From Helicoverpa zea (lineage: Eukaryota > Arthropoda > Insecta > Lepidoptera > Noctuidae): DNA of 64,000 bases. The stretch spans positions 1,612,001-1,676,000 of the forward strand of contig NC_061469.1 in assembly GCF_022581195.2 (NCBI RefSeq), given 5' to 3'. The translations under genes were made by a program, and so were the position numbers. This document shows, piece by piece, positions 57,788 to 64,000 of the stretch. The notes beneath the pieces are model-generated. The model saw nothing but the letters and a program-made list of their open reading frames with translations, made no database searches and had not been told where the DNA came from. Every line of letters begins with the position of its first letter. Within the stretch, counting starts at the first letter, position 1.

Positions 57788-57887
57788 TAGGATATTCCAA
57801 TATTCTTATAAAAGTATGTCTTACAGGATCGATAAGATCTGCAAAAACATTCGTTGTTATTTATTTTAAGTTTAAAGGACAATGCCA

Positions 57888-59032
57888 GGGTCTGGGCTCA
57901 TAGTTTGCCCAGCAGTGGGAGTAGTTCCAGAGGGTTCCTTAGTGCACTCTGAACACGTAATGCAAATATTTTTGAAATCGCTCCCTGGGGTCCCGAGGAA
58001 AACCAGTTCAAATATTCTCCATGAAGAGTCACTTGACAAGGCCTGAGCCATTTGCCCAGTAGTAGGAGTGTTTGGAATTGGTTCTTTACTTCACTCTTAA
58101 CACGAAATTAAAATATTTTTGAAATCGGTCCCAGGGGTCCCGAGAAAAACCGGTTCAAATGTTCTCCTTAGATATTCACTTAACAAAGTCTTTGGCATTT
58201 GCCCAGTAGTGGGAGTGGTCAAAATAGGTTCTTTACTACACTCTTAACATGAAATCCAAATATTTTTGAAATCGGTCCCTGGGGTCCGGAGAAAAACCGG
58301 TTCTAATATTCCACATGAACTGTCGCTTTACAACGCCTATGTCATTTGCCCAGTAGTGGGAGTGATTGAAATAGGTTCCTTACTTCACTCTTAACATGAA
58401 ATTAAAATATTTTTAAAATCGGTCCCAGGGGTCCTGAGAAAAACCGGTTCAAATGTTCTCCTTAGATAGTCACTTAACAAAGTCTTTGGCATTTGCCCAG
58501 TAGTGGGAGTGATTGAAATAGGTTCCTTACTTCACTCTTAACATGAAATTAAAATATTTTTATAATCGGTCCCAGGGGTCCCGAGAAAAACCGGTTCAAA
58601 TGTTCTCCTTAGATAGTCACTTAACAAAGTCTTTGGCATTTGCCCAGTAGTGGGAGTGATTGAAATAGGTTCCTTACTTCACTCTTAACATGAAATTAAA
58701 ATATTTTTATAATCGGTCCCAGGGGTCCCGAGAAAAACCGGTTCAAATGTTCTCCTTAGATAGTCACTTAACAAAGTCTTTGGCATTTGCCCAGTAGTGG
58801 GAGTGGTTAAAGTAAATTCTTTACTTCACTTTTAACATGAAATTAAAATATTTTTGAAATCGGTCCCTGGGGTCCGGGTGAAAAACCGGTTCTTATATTC
58901 CACATGAACAATCGCTTCACAAAGCCTGTGCCATTTGCCCAGTAGTGGGAGTGATTGAAATAGATTCTTTACTTCACTCTAAACATGAAATCAAAATATT
59001 TTTGAAATCGGTCCCAGGGGTCCCGAGAGATT
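57888..59032 (+). repeat. 147-bp tandem array, eight units
   Basis: The anchor gcccag(c/t)agt(g/a)ggag starts at 57907, 58054, 58201, 58348, 58495, 58642, 58789 and 58937, giving a spacing of 147 bases seven times over (148 once). Each unit also has 'ttcactcttaacatgaaatt' and 'ggtcccaggggtcccgagaa' plus 'aaaccggttc'. Units 3, 5, 6 and 7 carry 'ttctccttagat', while units 4 and 8 carry 'ttccacatgaac'. Units 5-7 are almost identical, so the latest amplification was in the middle. Confidence 0.95.
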
Positions 59033-59318
59033 AATCTGATAAGACTTTTCTGCCAAATAAGTCTTAGGATCTCGCTGTCAGGATCCAGTGCTGGAAAATG
59101 TTGGAATGGGTTTTTTTTACTGTGATTTTCAAATAAATTCTAAAAGCGTTGGATTCTAATAAGAACTGACAATTATTTTCTGAAAAAAAAGGCAATTACC
59201 GCAATATTTTTGAATTTACGGTTTAAATCTACAAGGTGCCTGCGCAATAAGCTATCTTCTAGAAAAATCTTATCAAGAGGAATAAAATAAGCTCGAACAT
59301 GAGGTAGTTAGTAGATAC

Positions 59319-59650
59319 CGTTGAGGAGTTCCCTCGTCTCTCTGTCGTCTCCATTGTCAGGTCAGATCTTAACCTTTACAGTTTTGTGGTGTCTGACACA
59401 TATACCCGAATGACAAGGTTTTACTCGATATGTGTCTACAATTTTTCGAGAGTCGCTCCCGATTTTTTTAGAGGTTCCATCACCAGACCCTGGGCCGGAT
59501 GACAAATGAACCATTGAGGAAGTAAGCCCTTACAAACAATAAAATAATTGTTGAAATCGATTGGTAAACGACGGAGTTATGCACGTACAAACGTAAAAAG
59601 AATACAAATGAATTAAGAACCTCCTCCATTTTTGGAAGTCGGTTAACAAA
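59319..59650. repeat. Dispersed repeat inside the foldback element
   Basis: Starts 'gttgaggagttccctcgtct', has 'gaggttccatcaccagaccc' in the middle and ends 'catttttggaagtcggttaa'. The end is the complement of the 'accgacttcc' ends at 14265 and 45168. A common moth-type interspersed repeat. Confidence 0.55.
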
Positions 59651-59920
59651 AAGTAGTCGTGTACAATACCTCGTATTTGTCAATGAATATAATTCATTTC
59701 AATTAAGGTAATAAAAGTGGAATAGTTAAGAGTTCGTAAGCTTATTTTTATGTAATATTGAATAAGAGTCAAACCAGTTTTTCTCAGGACTCCCGGGATA
59801 GATTTCGAAATGCTTTGGTCTGGGACCTAATATAAGCCTATGGAACATAATACACTATGCAGTTACTGTGGGCAACACTTGAGCCCAACTTCCATACAAA
59901 GATTAGCATTGTCCTTTAAA

Positions 59921-60439
59921 ACAAAATTTGTGTTGTACAAAATAGAACAAACTCCCAAACCCCGTAAAATAGAACTAGAAATAATATATTACAACAATTA
60001 TTAACCACTTAAACAACAATTTGGTCAAACAACACTTAGTAGACGAAATAACGAAAAAGACCATATTTATAAAGTAGAAGAAAATTTGTTAATTTTTACA
60101 TTAATTGACATAATTAACAAGATATTAAAGGTTTAAGGTAGAATTTAAATTTTAAATGTCGTTATGCTTTAAGCCAATCATGATTTTAAGTATATTTGTA
60201 ACACTATTATCGTTTTTAATATATATTTTTGCAAAAATGTCAAGTTTTATAAGTAGCATTTCAGCAAAAATAAAATCAATTTTAAAAACGATTCAAATGT
60301 TACAAAAAATATATACATAAAAGATACATTTTAGGCATTACATTTAAAAAATGGAAACAGCGTGTTTAAGCCGTGCTTAATACATTAAAAAGTTTTAAAC
60401 AAATCAAAAGCACCTTTTTCGATAAAAAAACTATTATAT
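59921..60439. other. AT-rich, no feature seen
   Basis: Long A- and T-runs with no open frame, repeat or motif I can support. Confidence 0.4.
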
Positions 60440-61012
60440 AGGGTGACTGGTAATTAGTGACCGATAATAATTGATCATGTGATCTACCCATGATTGAAAA
60501 TAACTTTCCCCAAAGAAACTTGTACCGTATTCTAATTAGTTTAATCACAATAGCAGAACAAACAAACACAAAGTACAAAAGGAGATGTTTCAAATAAAAA
60601 AAAATCTATGGAATTCAGGAAAAATACAGATAAATTGCTTAATTGCGTACTTTTCTTGAAATAATTTGATATTTATTAATCGGTTTTATTGACTTTCAAT
60701 ATCGACAATTTAAATACCACGTGACGCTGCGGGTTGTTCGAAAGAGATACCGCGGCCCTGGTACATAAAAGGCCTATGACGGAACACAACGGTTTTTAGT
60801 CAGTAAGAGTCTGACACTCCCTCATCGTTGCTAACCCACAGCGGGAGGAGTCATTTGATGATTTTTGACGTTGTTAAAAAAAAAAGATACCGCGTCACCA
60901 AAAAATGACAGTCAACCATAGATTTAAAAATTAAGAAAAGTTTGGGAGTAACTTTGGGAAAGTTGTTTGTAATTATGCGTTCAAATATCGGTCACTAATT
61001 ACCAGTCACCCT
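60440..61012. mobile_element. TIR element (27-bp perfect ends) split by an S2 SINE
   Basis: The left end 60440-60466 (starts agggtgactggtaattagtg) is the exact complement of 60986-61012. Without the SINE the element is about 400 bp with no transposase. Flanking sequence is ctattatat on the left and ctattttt on the right, so a short ctatt-like duplication is possible. Confidence 0.85.
60726..60885 (+). mobile_element. S2 SINE copy inserted in the TIR element
   Basis: Starts gctgcgggttgttcgaaaga and ends in an A run; nearly identical to 17513-17704. Flanks ataccacgtgac (60714-60725) and ataccgcgtcac (60887-60898) look like a target duplication with two mismatches, odd for so young an element. 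Confidence 0.85.
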
Positions 61013-62320
61013 CTATTTTTATACATGTACCTACTCAATCCCTTTAGGAACTCCGATGTGCCAAATAATTAATATATTTTCGTGATTATCAAGCCACTGA
61101 CTATGTACTTATAACTATTATTATATCAACTGTATAGGGGTAAGGTTCATGTGGACATTGCCCGGTCAATTCAAGTGAATCAATATAACTTAACGGACGA
61201 GAAGTGAGCGGGTAAAGTCGACAGTTTGGTTAATATTATGTAAGATTTTTTAATTGGAAAATTGAGCCTTATTGACGTTTTTTATACATTTTTTCATTTT
61301 GATTTATTCGTTATAGGTTATGTATGTGAAGCCAATGTGAGAAAGATTTTTTTGAAAAGAGTTTATATTTATTTCTGGATTATTTTATTTATGTATTTTT
61401 TTACTGAATATGTATAGGCTCAATCTTTTCCAAATATATCGAAACGGGCCTTAAACTATTCAAAGGCAATGTTTGAAAGCATATGGTTTTAACTATAAAC
61501 TATAGTTAATATTTAACTGCTTACTACGACTAGATGTTTCGTGAAATAACTGGCTAATTTGGTATAAAACTATCCTTTTATGGTAACTTTCTAATGTTTT
61601 TTAATTATTATTATTATGCCAAGTCCGTTTTATGGTAGGGTTACAGATAAAATTATAATCGTTGTTGGCGTTTAAGCTTAATAAGTAGTTTTGACTATAG
61701 TTGAGTAATTTTCGATTGTTAGAAATAATGTTTTAGTGTTTATAAGCATGATGTATATTCTTTAAGAAAAGATAGTTCCTAAAGAAAAATACTTAAAAAA
61801 TATATACTAAACTATTCGGTGGAAATAAAACCTCAACAATAGGTTTTACAGATACTCATATTAAAAATTATTATTAATCAATAATTATTTAAAAATATTG
61901 AAGTTTTTAGAGCTTTTAGGTCCGAACTTTAAGTTATGTCATGTTTGAAATTTGTGGTATATCAATTTTTAACGGATCTTTCGTTTTATTGACGCAGTAG
62001 GAAGCTTTATCAATAGTAAAATTATAAATTAATAATTGACAAAACAATCCTTGATATGGAGGAGAAAAATGTTTGTGTTACAATTTTAAAGTACGACTTT
62101 TAACAATTTTTAATTAGTCATAAGATCAGATGTGAATCTTACAGAGATTAGGTATAATTATTACAAGAAATTAAAAAACAATACCAAACAATTTTTTTTC
62201 GAAATATTAATTTCACATTTTACCAGAATCGTTCTTACGCATATATTAATGTTACTTCTTCACAAAAAAATTTGGAATTATTGAAAATTAAGGCAAAACT
62301 GAAAGTTGAGCGTCATAGAT
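61013..62320. other. AT-rich, no gene seen
   Basis: A slightly GC-richer island at 61136-61240 has no open frame with splice sites. Nothing else stands out. Confidence 0.4.
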
Positions 62321-62324
62321 TTAC

Positions 62325-62432
62325 CTGTTGAGCGGTTGAGTGAAAATATAGTAGAGTTGAGTAATTTTGAGTGGGGTGGCACCCCGCTCACCTTTCTTAT
62401 GGGATCCGAACTGACTGAAGCACTTTGCTGGC
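62325..62432 (-). CDS. Possible minus-strand exon or splice-competent repeat
   Basis: On the minus strand TTTTTTTGCAG|GCCAGCAAAG... is a strong acceptor. Two donors are available: AAAG|GTGAGC after 41 nt (end 62392) and AACAG|GTAAAT after 108 nt (end 62325). Two of the three frames are open across all 108 nt; the third stops at codon 12. A phase-0 join from 63842-63973 would run into that stop, so another exon or a different gene is needed. It could be an exonised transposon. Confidence 0.3.
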
Positions 62433-62698
62433 CTGCAAAAAAATATTATTATTATTATTTGTAATGATTCTTAAAGGTTAACTTCTTGTCTCTTCGCCGT
62501 ACCATTAAATTCCAAAGGGCGTTTTATCATTTTGGTGGTAAATGAAAGGCTTTTAGTATTAGTAAAGACAAATCACGAGAGCTTATTGATGTACAGGTAT
62601 ACTATACAAACATTATGCACTAATTAACTTTTTCATTTCTAAAGTAACCCATTTGACTACTTTTCTTCATACCACAGAACGTTAATACAAGATTATTT

Positions 62699-62745
62699 TC
62701 TCCAAAAGTGTCTACTGTTGATTTAACTGTAGACACTTTTGGAGA
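62699..62745. repeat. Perfect 17-bp hairpin
   Basis: tctccaaaagtgtctac (62699-62715), a 13-base loop, then its exact complement (62729-62745). The loop is itself partly self-complementary. It may be the core of a tiny MITE; a terminator role is unlikely in this setting. Confidence 0.7.
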
Positions 62746-62857
62746 AGTAAGTAAAAGAAGTAAGTAAAGCCGGCGTCCCCGTCGTTGCTACAATTCTACG
62801 TCAGAGGCCGTCATTTGGATTGAATAAAACTGACTTCAGGGTTAGTTAGGTGATTAA

Positions 62858-63161
62858 GGGTCCGTTCAGACAGACCGGCTCGGAGTGGGGAGCAAATTCT
62901 TAAATCGAGTACCTACTCAGTATTTGTACTAAGGTTTATTTTTGCTTGTGCACTGCTTTTGTCATTAGGAATGCTCGAAGGCGCTCGGTGTGAAATAATA
63001 AGAGGAGCCAACCGGAGCCGATCGGCTCCGATCGCGTACTTTTTCTCGGTCTTGCAGACGTTTGGATTGCATCTCACGCAGCCGATCGGAGCCGACTCCG
63101 GTCTGTGTGAAAAGAAAAATGCGCGCCGATGCTGTCCGAGACGGTCTGTTTGAACGGATCC
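62858..63161. mobile_element. MITE with 27-bp inverted repeats and TAA target duplication (PIF/Harbinger-like)
   Basis: Left end gggtccgttcagacagaccg... (62858-62884) against the complement of 63135-63161, 24 of 27 matching. TAA flanks at 62855-62857 and 63162-63164. A 3-base TWA duplication and G-rich ends fit PIF/Harbinger. The GC-rich interior repeats 'gccgatcgg'. 304 bp, non-coding. Confidence 0.75.
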
Positions 63162-63228
63162 TAAACCTGCAGCTCACTCGAGAAGAAGAGTTTATTTGGG
63201 TACATATTTCAGAAAGGCTTGAATATTA

Positions 63229-63906
63229 CCTCATACTCTTGCGTGTCGCTGATGACGCCGCTGACGCACAGCAGCTGGTACTGCTTGGCCCGCAGCGTAC
63301 CTGTCGGGTATCAGTGGGGATGGGTACGTACCTCATACTCTTGCGTGTCGCTGATGACGCCGCTGACGCACAGCAGCTGGTACTGCTTGGCCCGCAGCGT
63401 ACCTGTCGGGTATCAGTGGGGATGGGTACGTACCTCATACTCTTGCGTGTCGCTGATGACGCCGCTGACGCACAGCAGCTGGTACTGCTTGGCCCGCAGC
63501 GTACCTGTCGGGTATCAGTGGGGATGGGTACGTACCTCATACTCTTGCGTGTCGCTGATGACGCCGCTGACGCACAGCAGCTGGTACTGCTTGGCCCGCA
63601 GCGTACCTGTCGGGCATCAGTGGGGATGGGTACGTACCTCATACTCTTGCGTGTCGCTGATGACGCCGCTGACGCACAGCAGCTGGTACTGCTTGGCCCG
63701 CAGCGTACCTGTCGGGTATCAGTGGGGATGGGTACGTACCTCATACTCTTGCGTGTCGCTGATGACGCCGCTGACGCACAGCAGCTGGTACTGCTTGGCC
63801 CGCAGCGTACCTGTCGGGTATCAGTGGGGATGGGTACGTACCTCATACTCTTGCGTGTCGCTGATGACGCCGCTGACGCACAGCAGCTGGTACTGCTTGG
63901 CCCGGA
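63229..63906. repeat. 102-bp tandem array built on half an exon, 6.6 copies
   Basis: Unit starts at 63229, 63331, 63433, 63535, 63637, 63739 and 63841, always 102 bases apart; the last is partial. Copies are identical except c for t at 63614. Read on the minus strand each unit has 36 bases of spacer and 66 bases shared with the true exon, including its donor GAG|GTA. The unit is 34 codons long, so frames are preserved; the 246-298-codon open frames across it on both strands are by-products. The exon's own frame meets TGA in each spacer. Confidence 0.97.
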
Positions 63907-63973
63907 GGGCGGGGGCTCCGCGCCGCAGCAGGCGCAGCGCCGCCGCACACGACGCTGAGCTGCCACATACCAC
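63842..63973 (-). CDS. 132-nt minus-strand exon of an unrecognised gene, at window edge
   Basis: 44 codons from ACGTCAG|GTGGTATGTGGC to TATGAG|GTACGT, phase 0 at the 3' border. The protein begins VVCGSSASCAAALRLLRR and ends YQLLCVSGVISDTQEYE. Codon use is strongly GC3-rich, unlike the flanks. An alternative acceptor (GTAG) nine bases upstream adds VRQ; a stop lies just before that. I do not recognise the family. The 3' half is the source of the 102-bp array. It may or may not belong to the same gene as the exon at 56679-56740. Confidence 0.55.
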
Positions 63974-64000
63974 CTGACGTACCTACATCAAATTCATAAT

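Larger units (their letters stand above)
57871..59920. mobile_element. Probable foldback-type element containing a 147-bp satellite
   Basis: The outermost 15 bases tttaaaggacaatgc (57871-57885) recur as an exact complement at 59906-59920. Inward, the right arm (59772-59905) is a diverged inverted copy of the left arm: 'gggctcaagtgttgcccaca' and 'gtcctgagaaaaactggtt' when complemented, against 'gggctcatagtttgcccagc' and 'gtcccgaggaaaaccagttc' on the left. The left arm is amplified into tandem 147-bp units; the right is single copy. The interior holds another repeat (59319-59650). No transposase frame. Confidence 0.6.

Noticed and set aside
57827..57840. 14-nt microexon on the minus strand (TTTTTGCAG ... 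GTAAGA)
   Set aside because: The splice signals look good, but 14 bases give no coding evidence, and such pairs arise by chance in AT-rich sequence.
57888..59032. CRISPR-like array
   Set aside because: Units are contiguous 147-bp repeats without unique spacers, in an animal genome.
63062..63958. 298-, 252- and 246-codon open frames on both strands
   Set aside because: They exist because the 102-bp unit is a multiple of three and contains no stop in those frames. The real exon uses another minus-strand frame, which stops in each spacer.

Overview
The window is AT-rich, intron-rich animal DNA. The dispersed repeats are ones I associate with moths and butterflies: tRNA-headed SINEs, poly-A retroposons, families with 'cccgcgg' or 'gggttccgta' motifs, and a jockey-type LINE. 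I read it as a lepidopteran nuclear genome; the species cannot be fixed from the sequence. There are no operons, CRISPR arrays or stand-alone tRNA/rRNA genes.

The main gene lies on the + strand from 9131 to 45082. Ten exons with GT..AG borders and consistent phase join into 476 residues of an SLC17-type major facilitator ('putative inorganic phosphate cotransporter'/sialin-like). The first coding exon, with the start codon, was not found. Introns 3 (10.2 kb) and 6 (15.1 kb) are the largest, and the last four exons cluster at 42640-45082. Intron 3 holds a GC-rich, promoter-like island at 12360-12700.

Introns and flanks carry a layered record of transposition. Clear cases are an intact SINE with a 17-bp target duplication (44448-44826), a poly-A SINE with a 15-bp duplication (17513-17704), a LINE fragment nested in a MITE (20541-21233), a MITE with 57-bp perfect arms (15700-15924), a 27-bp-TIR element invaded by a SINE (60440-61012), and a probable foldback element whose left arm is amplified into eight 147-bp tandem units (57871-59920). 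A full-length 5.66-kb jockey-clade LINE lies on the - strand at 49599-55256, flanked by a 12-bp target duplication; ORF1 is intact and ORF2 carries one frameshift.

Right of the LINE, short spliced exons on the - strand point to a second, convergent gene: a terminal exon with stop and poly-A signal (55420-55560), a 62-nt exon (56679-56740), a possible exon (62325-62432), and a 132-nt exon at the window edge (63842-63973). The 3' half of that last exon, with its splice donor, is part of a 102-bp near-perfect tandem array of nearly seven copies (63229-63906). This array and the 147-bp foldback satellite are the two most unusual structures in the window.
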